A stretch of DNA of 64,000 bases, taken from contig NZ_CADDTS010000048.1 of assembly GCF_902753875.1 (NCBI RefSeq), positions 186,001 to 250,000 on the forward strand. The letters run 5' to 3'. The notes below the pieces were generated by a model. That model made no database searches and was not told where the DNA came from. It worked only from the letters and a program-made list of their open reading frames with translations. This DNA is from Acinetobacter bouvetii (lineage in GTDB: Bacteria > Pseudomonadota > Gammaproteobacteria > Pseudomonadales > Moraxellaceae). Shown here one piece after another: positions 24,660-34,550 of the stretch (position 1 is the first letter of the stretch; each line of letters opens with the position of its first letter). The position numbers and the translations under genes were made by a program.

Positions 24660-25496
24660 TCATTTGCGCTTCTTTTTACCACTGAGCAAATCCATGGCCT
24701 GCGCATAATGTGTCGGTGCGATACGCTGAATCAGATCAATAATCTTGGCATCATTGCCAATCAATACACGGCGCTCATTGTTTTGTACAGCGTTTAAAAT
24801 CACTTTGGCAGCTACTTCTGGTGGCGTTTTTAATACCTTGTTAAATGCACTGCTCGCACGTTCCGGATTCATACCAAGCGAACGAATACTGTCACTCATA
24901 CGAGCACTATTGGCAATATTGGTGCGGATTCCACCCGGATGTACGCAGGTCGCACTGACACCTACATTTTCCAAGTCCAATTCCTGACGTAAAGCTTCGG
25001 TAAAACCGCGCACTGCAAATTTTGTTGCATTATAAGCACTTTGGGTCGGCTGCGCCGTTAAGCCAAACAGGCTAGAAATATTAATAATATGTCCGTCACC
25101 ACTTTGCTTTAAATAGGGTAAAAAGGCTTTGGTTCCGTATACCACACCCCAAAAGTTGATATTGAAAATCCATTCTGCTTCTTCATAACTCATCCCTTCT
25201 ACAGTACTCGCTAAAGCCACTCCGGCATTGTTAAAAATCAGGTTGACCTGACCGTGATCTTTAACCGTCTGTGCTGCCCAGCTTTGTACCGCTTCACGGT
25301 CTGATACATCCAGCTTTGTCAAAGTGACATGTACTGGATATTGCTTCACTTTAGACAAAGTTTCAGCCAAACCTTGTTCATTAACATCACTCAATGCCAA
25401 ATGCGCGCCTTGCTGTGCCAGTTGAATCGCCAACTGCTGGCCGATTCCTGAACCTGCCCCTGTGATTGCTGCAACTTTTTGATGAAAACTTTTCAT
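24660..25496 (-). CDS. Short-chain dehydrogenase/reductase
   Basis: 278 residues, classical SDR. Cofactor motif TGAGSGIG (12-19), Asp37 at the end of strand 2 (ALSDVNE) suggesting NAD(H) preference, NNAG at 89-92, catalytic Ser141/142 and YNATK (Tyr155, Lys159). The substrate is not identifiable. Stands alone. Confidence 0.88.
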   Translation of the reverse strand: MKSFHQKVAAITGAGSGIGQQLAIQLAQQGAHLALSDVNEQGLAETLSKVKQYPVHVTLTKLDVSDREAVQSWAAQTVKDHGQVNLIFNNAGVALASTVEGMSYEEAEWIFNINFWGVVYGTKAFLPYLKQSGDGHIINISSLFGLTAQPTQSAYNATKFAVRGFTEALRQELDLENVGVSATCVHPGGIRTNIANSARMSDSIRSLGMNPERASSAFNKVLKTPPEVAAKVILNAVQNNERRVLIGNDAKIIDLIQRIAPTHYAQAMDLLSGKKKRK

Positions 25497-25869
25497 GCGA
25501 TAACTCTTAATCTAATGGATAAAAATGAATGGCGTTGTATCTGTACTGTTTGAGCAACCCTATATTCGAGTTTGATCATCCGTGAATATGCTGGGTTTGA
25601 CTGCTTGATCTTATGGTGAATGGCTTTAGAGTAGCGAACAGTTGGCTATGAATGAAATGATTTATTCTAATGTTGATCTATGCATATTATTCATGGAAAT
25701 CTAAATTCTTAAATATCTTTGAAATTGCTACATCGCTACATAAATAGATGATGATCTATATGCTGAACAGCTTTAAGCAGAAGTCTGATTTTCTTCTCGT
25801 GACTTGAAATCATCTGCGCACAACCTCATCTTAAAATTTAAGGCTTTTAGGATTAAAGTGAGTCGCATC
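25497..25869. other. Intergenic region SDR / hypothetical gene
   Basis: About 370 bases with promoters presumed for both divergent genes. No repeat, RNA or clear promoter pair recognised. The frame of the plus-strand gene can be read back to a TTG at 25804. Confidence 0.3.
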
Positions 25870-26469
25870 ATGACCCCTGAACAACGCTTTCAAGCAGTGA
25901 TAGCCCAATCAAAACAACATGATGATGAAAAATCTCAGAGATCTAAACTGGAAAATAATTTGATCGTCATCAGTCATGAACTGAAAGAACTGGCAGATCG
26001 AATCGAAGAACAAGTGACCGATCTGATGTTCATCGAAATGGATAATTTTTTAGAATCACAAGTCTGGAATTCAGAATTTATTAATGCCAAAAATAAAAGA
26101 TATAGCCTAAATGATAAAAATATTTATATCAGTGTTCTAAAACCCGCGATTGGAAAATTTTTCTTTGTGATCAAGCATGATCTATTTGACAGCACTGAGC
26201 ATCATATTGAAGCATGTTTTAAAGATAGTACGACCTTAAGTCATTTTAAAACAGCAATACAAGGTGGTGATATTAAAAATGATATACCCATCAAAGCACT
26301 TGAAGAATGGTTAAAGGGCTTACAGCTAACGCTGCAAAATTTAAAAATAGAAAGTGAAAAGCTTCAAGCTGATGGTTTGACTTATGAAGTCATTAAAGTG
26401 GGCCAAATTCATCATAAAAGACTACCTAACTTTATCGAAGCCTTTTTATCCGTTTTGGAGAATAGATAA
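25870..26469 (+). CDS. Hypothetical helical protein
   Basis: 199 residues from ATG at 25870 (MTPEQRFQAVIAQSK); the frame begins at TTG 25804 but the ATG is the better start. Charged and helical with a probable coiled coil at 15-65 (SKLENNLIVISHELKELADRIEEQV) and another near 140-175. No signal peptide or membrane segment. I do not recognise it and the neighbours give no hint. Confidence 0.65.
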   Translation: MTPEQRFQAVIAQSKQHDDEKSQRSKLENNLIVISHELKELADRIEEQVTDLMFIEMDNFLESQVWNSEFINAKNKRYSLNDKNIYISVLKPAIGKFFFVIKHDLFDSTEHHIEACFKDSTTLSHFKTAIQGGDIKNDIPIKALEEWLKGLQLTLQNLKIESEKLQADGLTYEVIKVGQIHHKRLPNFIEAFLSVLENR

Positions 26470-26849
26470 GTGAATAGATCTCTTTCATAAATCAAAACAT
26501 GATCAATATTAGATTTTTGATAAATCAGCACGGCCTCATTTGATGGATTAAATTTTTATGTTTTCGCGTAGGCAATTTCTCGACTTTTGAAAGGTCAAAA
26601 GTCGACAAAAACCTTTTGTTTCCCATACACAACGTCCTGAGCCAGTTTTAAGCACTGCTTTAAAATGCAGCGCAAGGGATGAGAAACGTGTGGCATCCAT
26701 GCCACACTCATGAATCCAATACCGGATAAATCTATTATTTGTTTCAGCTTTATAAATCACTTGTAGTGATTAAAAAATGATTTATAAATGAAGTCTTATT
26801 TTAAAGATTTCTCATTCAAACCCTGAATGACCCATTATTGTTTCTAAAG
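26470..26849. other. Intergenic stretch with a short perfect hairpin
   Basis: The only clear structure is CGACTTTTGA (26581-26590), loop AAGG, TCAAAAGTCG (26595-26604). Such palindromes recur between Acinetobacter genes. A minus-strand frame of 70 codons (26548-26760) crosses it; its product is rich in Cys, Arg and Trp, looks unlike a real protein, and I do not call it. Confidence 0.5.
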
Positions 26850-28217
26850 CTATGAACGCTGCAATTCGTTAACCGCAGTTCCCTGCTCCGACAGCCACTT
26901 GTCACGACGCTTGAATAACGCAGGTGCCGCCTGATTGACCTGATCAATCAAAGCCTGCAAATCTGCATTCACCAGTTTGCGGTTTTCAACCACCACTTGG
27001 CCATTGACCATGGTCATATGCACATCTTGGCCTTGTACCGCATGAACCAGATTGGTATGTAAGTTCATTAAGCGACCTTGATCGATCAACGGCGTCATTC
27101 TTGGCGTCGCCATATCAACGGCAATGATATCAGCCAGCTTACCTGCTTCAAGCGAGCCAATCTGCTGCTGCATACCCAGTGCTTTGGCACCGGTCAGGGT
27201 CGCCATTTGACAGACCGACCATGAATCCAGTGCTGCGGCATCTAAATTGGAAAATTTGGCCAATAAGGATGCAGTTTTCATTTCCTCAAACATATCCAGA
27301 TTGTTATTTTCTTTTTCACCATCTGTACCTAATCCCACTGCAATGCCCTGACGCAGCATTTCGGTAATGGGTGCTGCACCTGAAGCCAGTTTCATATTGG
27401 AGATGGGGTTATGAGCAACGCCTACATCATAATGCTTAAGAATTTCAATCTCGTCTGAATTGGCCCAGACGCAGTGCGCCAACAGACATTTTGGCACATC
27501 AAACATGCCTAAACGTTCTAGCGTCTGAATCGGACGCATGCCATAACGTCTAAAGTTTTCTTCAACATCGAACTGGCTTTCATTGCTATGGGTGTGAAAA
27601 CCGGTCTGATAATCCTGACAGAGTTTCTGAATACGGGCCAACGCCTTTTCTTCGGCATAAAACAGATGTTCCAAACCGACCCAGACATTAATTCTTCCAG
27701 CTGCACCTTGATGCCATTTTTGAATCAGGGCTTCATTGCTATTTAAGGTTTCAAAATAGTTGTGATCAGGATGTTCTGCCACATAAGGCACCAGTACCGC
27801 TCGGATGCTCAGTTGCTCTGCTGCTTCTGCACTGCCATCCATATAGCGCCACATATCCACGATGGTCGTGGTGCCTGAAAGTAGCGCTTCGGCATAGCAA
27901 AGATAAGAAGCCATTTTGGCATCGTCCGGGCTTAGAACACGGTGCATCGGGTCAATGAACTGCTGTAACCAGTCCCAGACAGGCAAACCTTCGGCCGTTC
28001 CGCGCAGCAGTCCTGAATGACAGTGGGTGTTGATTAAACCTGGCATCAGTAAACTGTTGGCATATCGGTTCACTTCTACATGCGGGTATTGACGGGTTAA
28101 TTCTTCCAGCGTGCCCACCTGCTTGATATATGCACCCTCAATTAAAATAGCCCCATGGCGAATACAGTCCAGTGCCGAATTCATGGTCAGGACATAATCT
28201 GCAGTCATGATTTTCAT
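26850..28217 (-). CDS. Amidohydrolase of the MtaD/TrzN deaminase group
   Basis: 455 residues, cytoplasmic metal-dependent deaminase. Metal site: HCHSG (His65, His67), His in HTHSNES near 215, His in LAHCVW near 250 and Asp in GLGTDGEKENNNLDMFEEM near 300. The NNNLDMFEEMKTASLLAK run is characteristic of adenosine/S-adenosylhomocysteine/methylthioadenosine deaminases. As last gene of a BMP importer operon it probably deaminates the imported purine or nucleoside; the exact substrate is open. Confidence 0.82.
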   Translation of the reverse strand: MKIMTADYVLTMNSALDCIRHGAILIEGAYIKQVGTLEELTRQYPHVEVNRYANSLLMPGLINTHCHSGLLRGTAEGLPVWDWLQQFIDPMHRVLSPDDAKMASYLCYAEALLSGTTTIVDMWRYMDGSAEAAEQLSIRAVLVPYVAEHPDHNYFETLNSNEALIQKWHQGAAGRINVWVGLEHLFYAEEKALARIQKLCQDYQTGFHTHSNESQFDVEENFRRYGMRPIQTLERLGMFDVPKCLLAHCVWANSDEIEILKHYDVGVAHNPISNMKLASGAAPITEMLRQGIAVGLGTDGEKENNNLDMFEEMKTASLLAKFSNLDAAALDSWSVCQMATLTGAKALGMQQQIGSLEAGKLADIIAVDMATPRMTPLIDQGRLMNLHTNLVHAVQGQDVHMTMVNGQVVVENRKLVNADLQALIDQVNQAAPALFKRRDKWLSEQGTAVNELQRS

Positions 28218-28243
28218 TGCAATATTTCCTTTGCTTGGTCTGC

Positions 28244-29164
28244 TTAAGGGCTAAAAGTCTTACCCAGTGAAGCAGGCAAATTTAGTTTCAGTAGTTTTTT
28301 ATCACGTGAAATCATCACCAGAACCAGAATCGTTGCGATATATGGTAATGCCGATAAAAATTCATTCGGGATGTTCAGTCCAAGTGCTTGGGCATGGAAT
28401 TGCAAAATGGTGACCCCACCAAATAAATAGGCACCCAGCATTAAACGGGTCGGTTTCCATGCAGCAAAAACCACTAAAGCAATGGCAATCCAGCCACGCC
28501 CGGCAACCATGTTTTCAATCCACATTGGGGTATATACCGTAGATAGAAACGCTCCGCCAACTCCCGCCATCGCACCGCCAAAAAGCACAGCGCCATAACG
28601 GATGGCCAAAACGTTGTAGCCCATGGCATGCGCACTTTCTGGCGACTCACCGACCGCTTTCAGCAATAAGCCCAAACGGGTTTTGGCCAATACCCACCAC
28701 ACCACGGTGAATGCCAGAATGGACAAATACACCACATAGTTTTGCTGAAACAAGATTGGACCAATAAAAGGAAGATCAGCCAGTCCGGGAATATTTAAAT
28801 TTTGTAATCCCGGTAATGCGGTACTTACATAGTTCTGCCCGATGAAGGCTGAAATCCCGATACCAAAAATGGTCAGTGCCAAACCACAGGCCGACTGATT
28901 GGTACTCAGGGATAAGGTAAAAAAGGCGAATATCAAGGCCATGAGCATGCCTGCCAAAGCGCCGATGAATAAAGCAGTTAAGACACTGGCTTCATATTGC
29001 GAAGCAAAGGCAAACCCGGCAATCGCACCGACCAGCATCATTCCTTCTACGCCCAAATTAATCACGCCTGTACGTTCAGCCACCAGTTCCCCCAAACCTG
29101 CAAAAATCAGGGGAGTCGCTGCGGCCACCGTGCCGGCAAGAATCGCTGTAATTTCTATACTCAT
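28244..29164 (-). CDS. ABC transporter permease, purine/nucleoside (NupQ/YufQ-like)
   Basis: 306 residues, eight to ten hydrophobic helices. The LIFAGLGELVAERTGVINLGVEGMMLVGA signature near the N-terminus marks the second permease of BMP importers. It lies 27 bases after the first permease and 26 before the deaminase gene. Paralogue of the 15078 product, with a more typical GVINLGVEGMM motif. Confidence 0.9.
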   Translation of the reverse strand: MSIEITAILAGTVAAATPLIFAGLGELVAERTGVINLGVEGMMLVGAIAGFAFASQYEASVLTALFIGALAGMLMALIFAFFTLSLSTNQSACGLALTIFGIGISAFIGQNYVSTALPGLQNLNIPGLADLPFIGPILFQQNYVVYLSILAFTVVWWVLAKTRLGLLLKAVGESPESAHAMGYNVLAIRYGAVLFGGAMAGVGGAFLSTVYTPMWIENMVAGRGWIAIALVVFAAWKPTRLMLGAYLFGGVTILQFHAQALGLNIPNEFLSALPYIATILVLVMISRDKKLLKLNLPASLGKTFSP

Positions 29165-29191
29165 CTCTGGTTATCCTTTTTATTTACAGCA

Positions 29192-30286
29192 TTAAGCCGT
29201 TGGGTGAACAGTTTCAGCGGGTAGCTGTTTCTTTTTGGCAAAACGGTAGCGATTTTCAATCAGCGCATCTGAGGCCAACAAGAAAAATAGTAATAAGCCC
29301 TGGAAAATACCGGTAATGGCCACAGGAAGTTGTAACTGCATTTGTGCCAGTTCACCCCCCAGATAAATCAACGCCATCAGTAAGCCCGACAACACGATGC
29401 CAATCGGATTTAAACGTCCCAAATAGGCCACAATAATTGCGGCATAACCATAGCCTGGAGAAATATTGGGATTCAGCTGACCAATCGGACCTGCGACTTC
29501 ACAAATCCCGGCAATCCCCGCCATCAATCCTGAAATCCCCAAACTGAACCAGATGGCTTTTCTGGAAGAAAAACCGGCATATTGGGCTGCCATAGGCGCT
29601 TGGCCACTGACTTCTAATCTATATGCGCTGACACTTTTACGAATAAATATCCAGAACACAGCCACAGCTAACATGGTCAGAAAAATAGAGGCATTGACCC
29701 GAGTTTCCTCAATCACATAGGGTAAAACCGCACTTTCACTAAACATCACCGATTGCGGAAAATTCATGCCGTCTGGATCACGCCATGGCCCATTGACCAA
29801 ATACATGAGCAGGAAAAATGCCACATAGTTCATCATCAAAGTGGTCAGAGTTTCTTCGGCATTAAAATGGGTCTTTAACAGCGCGGGAATCAGCCCCCAT
29901 ATCGCTCCACCAATGGCCCCCATAATGATCATCAGCGGTAGAATCCACCAGCCCAGCTGTTCAAAAAACAGGATTGCAATACCGCCACCAAAGATGGCGC
30001 CCATAGTCAGCTGTCCTTCGGCACCAATATTGAATAATTTGGCACGAAAACCGACTGCCAGACCTAAGGCAATCAAAATTAATGGACTGGCTTTAATCAG
30101 CAGTTCACTCAGGTTATAAGCTGAGCTGAGCGGCTCGATAAAGAAAATATACAAAGCCTGTAGCGGATTGACCCCCAACATTAAAAACAGCAGACTACCG
30201 ACACAAAGCATGGCCAATAGCGCAATAAAGGGAGACAGCCATTTCATAAGTTGAGAAGGATGTTCTCTAGGTTCGAGTAAATGCAT
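29192..30286 (-). CDS. ABC transporter permease, purine/nucleoside (NupP/YufP-like)
   Basis: 364 residues from ATG at 30286 (MHLLEPREHPSQ), which has AGGTGAT 7-8 bases upstream; the longer frame to 30352 would overlap the ATPase gene. Signature LALGLAVGFRAKLFNIGAEGQLTMGAI is present. Partner of the 28244 permease. Confidence 0.9.
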   Translation of the reverse strand: MHLLEPREHPSQLMKWLSPFIALLAMLCVGSLLFLMLGVNPLQALYIFFIEPLSSAYNLSELLIKASPLILIALGLAVGFRAKLFNIGAEGQLTMGAIFGGGIAILFFEQLGWWILPLMIIMGAIGGAIWGLIPALLKTHFNAEETLTTLMMNYVAFFLLMYLVNGPWRDPDGMNFPQSVMFSESAVLPYVIEETRVNASIFLTMLAVAVFWIFIRKSVSAYRLEVSGQAPMAAQYAGFSSRKAIWFSLGISGLMAGIAGICEVAGPIGQLNPNISPGYGYAAIIVAYLGRLNPIGIVLSGLLMALIYLGGELAQMQLQLPVAITGIFQGLLLFFLLASDALIENRYRFAKKKQLPAETVHPTA

Positions 30287-30305
30287 CAAATCACCTATTC
30301 TTCTC

Positions 30306-31904
30306 TTAAACTGAAATTGGCTGGATTTCAGCTGCAGCCTGAGTCGCAGCATTGTTTTTGATTCCAGCCATTAATAAACCGATTTCTTCAGCATTGGTGC
30401 TATGGGTGGCAATCGGTTCAGACAATTTGCCGCTGGCCAGTACACAGAGCTGATCACTAATTTCAAAAAGCTCTTCCAACTCTTCGGAAATCACCAGAAT
30501 GGCCACCCCCTGACGTGATAAATCGATCAGGGTTTGACGAATAAACATGGATGCCCCAATGTCTACCCCCCAAGTCGGCTGTGAAACGATCAGCACTTTG
30601 GGGTTTTGCAGAATTTCCCGGCCCACAATAAATTTTTGCAAGTTACCGCCAGACAAGCTGCGTGCTTCTGCCTGTGGGCCGGCTGCCTTGACATTAAACT
30701 TTTCAATGCAATGCACGGCGAAGGCCTTGGTCTTTTCAAAATTGATCAGTCCAAAGCGGCTTAAACCCTGACGAAAAGCGGTGAGGAAAGCATTTTGGGA
30801 TAAGCTCATGTTCGGAACTGCACCGCGTCCCAAGCGTTCTTCCGGAACAAAACCCAAGCCCAGATCACGACGCTCGCCCGCATACAGTCTGGAAACATTT
30901 CGTCCTTCAAAGAAGATTTCGCCCTGATCCGTCAGTTTTTCCCCAGACAGCAATGCCAGCAATTCCGCCTGACCATTGCCCGAAATCCCGGCAATACCGG
31001 TAATTTCTCCTGCTTTCAATTGCAGGTCTATATTGCTTAAAGACACACCAAAGGGATCATCAGATACATATTGCAGTTGCTTGACTTGCAGTAAGACACT
31101 TTGTTCACCTGAAAATGCCGAGTGCTGATAGGTTGGAAGTTCACGTCCAATCATAAGACGAGCCAATTCACTGGTGGTTTTTTCACTCGGTTTGACGTGA
31201 CCGGTGACCCGACCATTTCTTAAAATGGTGGCTTCATCACAGAGTTCTTGAATTTCATGTAATTTGTGACTGATATAGAGAATTGATACCCCTTGTGAAG
31301 CCAGTAACTTCAGGGTTTTAAACAGCTGTTTCACCGCTTGCGGAGTCAAGACCGAAGTCGGTTCATCCAAAATAATCAGTGAAGGTTGTTGCAACAGACA
31401 GCGGATAATTTCGACACGTTGCCGCTCACCGACAGACAGCGAATACACTTCACGGCGCGGATCAATCGGCAAACCATATTGTTCCGAAACTTCAATAATT
31501 TTTTGACTAAGCTGATGCAAGTCGTATTTTTCATCCAGCCCCAGCAGGATATTTTCTGCAACGGTCAAGGTTTCAAAGAGTGAAAAATGTTGGTACACCA
31601 TCCCAATGCCAAGCTTGCGCGCAGCAGCCGGGTTTTCGATGCTCACCTCTTTGCCATTCCAGATGATCTGGCCCTGATCTGCCTGTGTCGCCCCATAAAT
31701 AATTTTCATGAGGGTACTTTTACCGGCCCCATTTTCACCCAAGATGGCATGGATTTGCCCCGCCTGGACTTTAAGATCAATCTGATCATTGGCTTTTAAC
31801 GAATTATAACTTTTACCAATATTGACCAGCTCCAGACGTGGAACGACATGTTCTGCAGCCTGTTTTGAGTCAATATGGGTCGCGTTATCAGATAAGTCAT
31901 TCAT
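30306..31904 (-). CDS. ABC transporter ATP-binding protein, duplicated (NupO-like)
   Basis: 532 residues from ATG at 31904 ([12 protein letters not shown]); the frame extends to 31952 but that part encodes a strongly hydrophobic stretch and covers an intercistronic hairpin. Two ABC domains: GENGAGKST and [11 protein letters not shown] in the first, GISGNGQAE and [12 protein letters not shown] with [10 protein letters not shown] in the second. Serves the two downstream permeases. Confidence 0.9.
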   Translation of the reverse strand: MNDLSDNATHIDSKQAAEHVVPRLELVNIGKSYNSLKANDQIDLKVQAGQIHAILGENGAGKSTLMKIIYGATQADQGQIIWNGKEVSIENPAAARKLGIGMVYQHFSLFETLTVAENILLGLDEKYDLHQLSQKIIEVSEQYGLPIDPRREVYSLSVGERQRVEIIRCLLQQPSLIILDEPTSVLTPQAVKQLFKTLKLLASQGVSILYISHKLHEIQELCDEATILRNGRVTGHVKPSEKTTSELARLMIGRELPTYQHSAFSGEQSVLLQVKQLQYVSDDPFGVSLSNIDLQLKAGEITGIAGISGNGQAELLALLSGEKLTDQGEIFFEGRNVSRLYAGERRDLGLGFVPEERLGRGAVPNMSLSQNAFLTAFRQGLSRFGLINFEKTKAFAVHCIEKFNVKAAGPQAEARSLSGGNLQKFIVGREILQNPKVLIVSQPTWGVDIGASMFIRQTLIDLSRQGVAILVISEELEELFEISDQLCVLASGKLSEPIATHSTNAEEIGLLMAGIKNNAATQAAAEIQPISV

Positions 31905-31932
31905 AGATAAGCTCGAAAAAATGAAAAAGAAA

Positions 31933-31959
31933 GGCATGAATGAAAATTTCATTCATGCC
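31933..31959. repeat. Intercistronic hairpin between binding-protein and ATPase genes
   Basis: GGCATGAATGAAA (31933-31945) and TTTCATTCATGCC (31947-31959) are perfect 13-bp arms with one base between. It begins 8 bases after the stop of the binding protein on the transcribed strand. Such hairpins usually stabilise or partly terminate the mRNA, giving more binding protein than membrane parts. Confidence 0.6.
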
Positions 31960-31967
31960 ATCTGTTC

Positions 31968-33068
31968 TTATTTAGGTAATGCGCCGTCTACGCCTTTCAC
32001 GTAATAGTTCATTTTGCCCAGCTCTGCATCAGACAAAACTTTCCCTTTCGCAATCACTACGCTGCCATCTTGTTTATATAAAGGCCCTTGGAATGGGTGA
32101 AGTGAACCTTTGTGAATGGCAGTTTGTACATTTAAGGCAGACTGTTTCACTTTGGACGGAACTGAAGGACCAAAGTTTTCAATTCTCACTGCATCCTGTT
32201 TAATGCCATACCACATTGCACTTGGCTTCCAGGTTTTTTGAGCCACTTGCTGTAAGACTGGGGTATAGATTTTTTCCCAATGTAAAACAGAAGCTGCCAA
32301 GTGTGCTTTAGGACCAAATTTGCTCATGTCCGAGTCCCAGCCAAAGGCATAGACCCCTTTTTGCTGTGCTGCTTGTACGACTGCCGGTGAATCGGTGTTT
32401 TGCATCAGCACATCAGCTTTTTGTGAAATCAGCGCCAAAGCTGCATCACGTTCTTTCCCCGGGTTAAACCATGAATTGACCCAGATCACTTTGGTTTTGA
32501 CTTTAGGATTAACACTTTGCGCGCCCAAGGTATAGGCATTGATGTTACGCACCACTTCTGGAATCGGGAAAGATGCCACAACCCCTAGCGTATTGGTTTT
32601 AGTGGTTTGACCAGCCACCACCCCTAACATATAGGCACCTTCATAGGTACGTACATCATATACCCCAAGGTTTTTACCCTGTTTATAGCCAGTTGCATGC
32701 ATGAATACAGTATTTGGGAACTGTTTAGCGACTTTTTCCATCTGGTTCATATAACCAAAAGAAGTGGCAAAAATCACTTTATTGCCCTGCTGGGCCAGAT
32801 TACGGATCACACGTTCGGCATCTGCAGTTTCAGGGACATTTTCAATAAAAGATGTTGTGTATTTTCCAGCCAAAGCTTTTTGCGTTTTGATACGACCTTG
32901 GTCATGAGAATAGGTCCAGCCATGATCACTGGTTGGGCCAATATAAACAAAGGCCGCTTTGTCAGCTGCATGCGCCAAACTGATAAAAGATGTCCCCAAA
33001 ACAGTTGCAGTACTTAAGGTCAGTACCAGTTTTTTAAGCTGTGATTTAAAGCTGATTTTTTTTTGCAT
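31968..33068 (-). CDS. BMP-family periplasmic binding protein, paralogue 1
   Basis: 366 residues with a Sec signal peptide ending at AHAADK (cleavage near residue 34); there is no lipobox, so it is a free periplasmic protein. AAFVYIGPTSDHGWTYSHDQGR and the NTDSPAVVQAAQQKGVYAFGWDSDMS segments are BMP features. Closely similar to the product of 34551-35633. First gene of the importer operon that ends with the MtaD-like deaminase; a sigma-54-type promoter lies about 110 bases upstream. Confidence 0.9.
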   Translation of the reverse strand: MQKKISFKSQLKKLVLTLSTATVLGTSFISLAHAADKAAFVYIGPTSDHGWTYSHDQGRIKTQKALAGKYTTSFIENVPETADAERVIRNLAQQGNKVIFATSFGYMNQMEKVAKQFPNTVFMHATGYKQGKNLGVYDVRTYEGAYMLGVVAGQTTKTNTLGVVASFPIPEVVRNINAYTLGAQSVNPKVKTKVIWVNSWFNPGKERDAALALISQKADVLMQNTDSPAVVQAAQQKGVYAFGWDSDMSKFGPKAHLAASVLHWEKIYTPVLQQVAQKTWKPSAMWYGIKQDAVRIENFGPSVPSKVKQSALNVQTAIHKGSLHPFQGPLYKQDGSVVIAKGKVLSDAELGKMNYYVKGVDGALPK

Positions 33069-33177
33069 GAAACGGCTCCATTACGAATGGTGTATTTCTA
33101 ATTCAAGCAATAACAAGGAATTAGAAATGGGAAAATTGAACATCGGTTTAATTTTTCTGTTCACTTTCTGTTAATTA

Positions 33178-33241
33178 GCAAGTTCTATTCCAAAGTTGAT
33201 AAAAATTAGAACATATACACCTCGTTCTGTTTTTTAGAACG
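33178..33241 (-). promoter_or_regulatory. Sigma-54-type promoter and TTCT-N7-AGAA box before binding protein 1
   Basis: On the minus strand TGGAATAGAACTTGC (33192-33178) has GG and GC ten bases apart and predicts a start near 33166. Upstream lies CGTTCTGTTTTTTAGAACG (33223-33241), centred about 66 bases before that start, a usual position for a LysR-type activator. Related boxes flank the lysR gene at 37542-37588. Confidence 0.55.
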
Positions 33242-33413
33242 AAAATATTATTTTTTATTTATAAAATACAAAAACTTATAATTTTTAACTGTTTTATTTT
33301 GAGCATTTTTTTTATTTCTGTTTTGACTAAAAAGTAAAGACCAGCGCTAATTCAGCAAAAATGCATTTTTTTAGCGCAGCCGAAATATTCACCCTCAAAT
33401 ATTGATAAAAAAA

Positions 33414-33442
33414 AGCCCAAACTTGTTCAAGTTGGGCTTTTT
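33414..33442. terminator. Rho-independent terminator after the oxygenase gene
   Basis: AGCCCAAACTTG and CAAGTTGGGCT form a stem around TT, with A runs before and T runs after. It lies about 25 bases after the stop of the 2-oxoglutarate oxygenase gene on the minus strand. Confidence 0.75.
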
Positions 33443-33467
33443 TAGCACTGAGAAAGCTTTTCAGCAT

Positions 33468-34454
33468 TTAAACCTTTTCTAGGACTTTTTGCTCATCTGC
33501 ATTTAAATCATAGGCTTTCCTGTACATTTCTTCCATGTGCTCACCGGCGGTGCATGGTGTGTAGCGATAACTTTCTGTAACTTGGACTGTACCCGGCAAT
33601 GCATCAATATGCGTCATATAATTCGGACCATAAAAGAACGGAATGGAATAACGCGATTTTCCGCCTGCATACATATTGCGTACCCGATGTGGGTTGGATT
33701 TAAACAAATCGTTACTCCAACGTGGAATTAGGTCACCTAAATTGACCACAAAAGTACCCTCAATAGGTGGTGCAGTGATCCAAGTTCCATCGGGCAGACA
33801 AACTTCCAGGCCACCACAGTCATCTTGAGCCAGAATCGTGATGGAGCCCCAATCGGTATGCGCGCCTACACCAAAGCTGTTTTCATCAGCATCGGCTGGA
33901 TGAGGCGGATAGCGCAGCATTTTCAAGGTCATCATGGGATCATGACAACACTCATCAAAATAATGCTCATCCAGCTGCAGCGATAAAGCCAATAACTGCA
34001 TAATACGTTTGGCCAATAAGCTCAGTGCCGCAATATATTCCTGACAGTACTGTTCCATTTCTGGGACTTCGGCACTTGGCCACTGATTAATGCCATAGCC
34101 TTGATATCGGGCCAAAACATAGGGATGGTCATGCGGATAACTTTTACCGCAATAAAAACCTTCTTTAATATCCGGCTTGGCGTTGTAATCCAACTTTTGT
34201 GCTGCCAACTGCTCAAAACCCAAATGGCTGGCATTCAGGCTTTGATCATATTTCAGTTTGGTGCTTAAAGGCAGGTCAAAAATCTGTTCGCAGAGCGCAA
34301 ATTGACGCTGAATTAAATTTAGGTCAATGCCATGATTTTTGACATAAAAGAAACCTGAACTGGTTGCAGCTTGGCGCAGCAGCTGTACTACATCATTGAC
34401 CTGTTCAGATCCAGAAGCCAAAGCGCCGGTTAAATCGATTACTGGAATACTCAT
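33468..34454 (-). CDS. 2-oxoglutarate/Fe(II) oxygenase, isopenicillin-N-synthase family
   Basis: 328 residues, cytoplasmic. Iron ligands His199 and Asp201 (GAHTDWGSIT) and His256 (NPHRVRN), and the cosubstrate-binding Arg268-x-Ser270 (KSRYSIPFF) are all present, as is the N-terminal DIOX_N-type domain (IPVIDLTGAL ... GFFYVKNHGID). It should hydroxylate or oxidise a small molecule using O2 and 2-oxoglutarate. It follows the second BMP protein by 96 bases within a purine-uptake locus, so a purine or nucleoside substrate is plausible but unproven. Confidence 0.88.
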   Translation of the reverse strand: MSIPVIDLTGALASGSEQVNDVVQLLRQAATSSGFFYVKNHGIDLNLIQRQFALCEQIFDLPLSTKLKYDQSLNASHLGFEQLAAQKLDYNAKPDIKEGFYCGKSYPHDHPYVLARYQGYGINQWPSAEVPEMEQYCQEYIAALSLLAKRIMQLLALSLQLDEHYFDECCHDPMMTLKMLRYPPHPADADENSFGVGAHTDWGSITILAQDDCGGLEVCLPDGTWITAPPIEGTFVVNLGDLIPRWSNDLFKSNPHRVRNMYAGGKSRYSIPFFYGPNYMTHIDALPGTVQVTESYRYTPCTAGEHMEEMYRKAYDLNADEQKVLEKV

Positions 34455-34550
34455 CGGGCAATATCACCTTTGTCAAAATAGTATGCTGTTTCCAGCACAC
34501 TGTTAAAATTTAAATCAAATGAAAAGTTTATAAGTCAATCTTTAGCTATC

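Noticed and set aside
26548-26760. 70-codon minus-strand ORF
   Set aside because: Odd composition (Cys, Arg, Trp rich), crosses an intergenic hairpin, no ribosome binding site; most likely chance.
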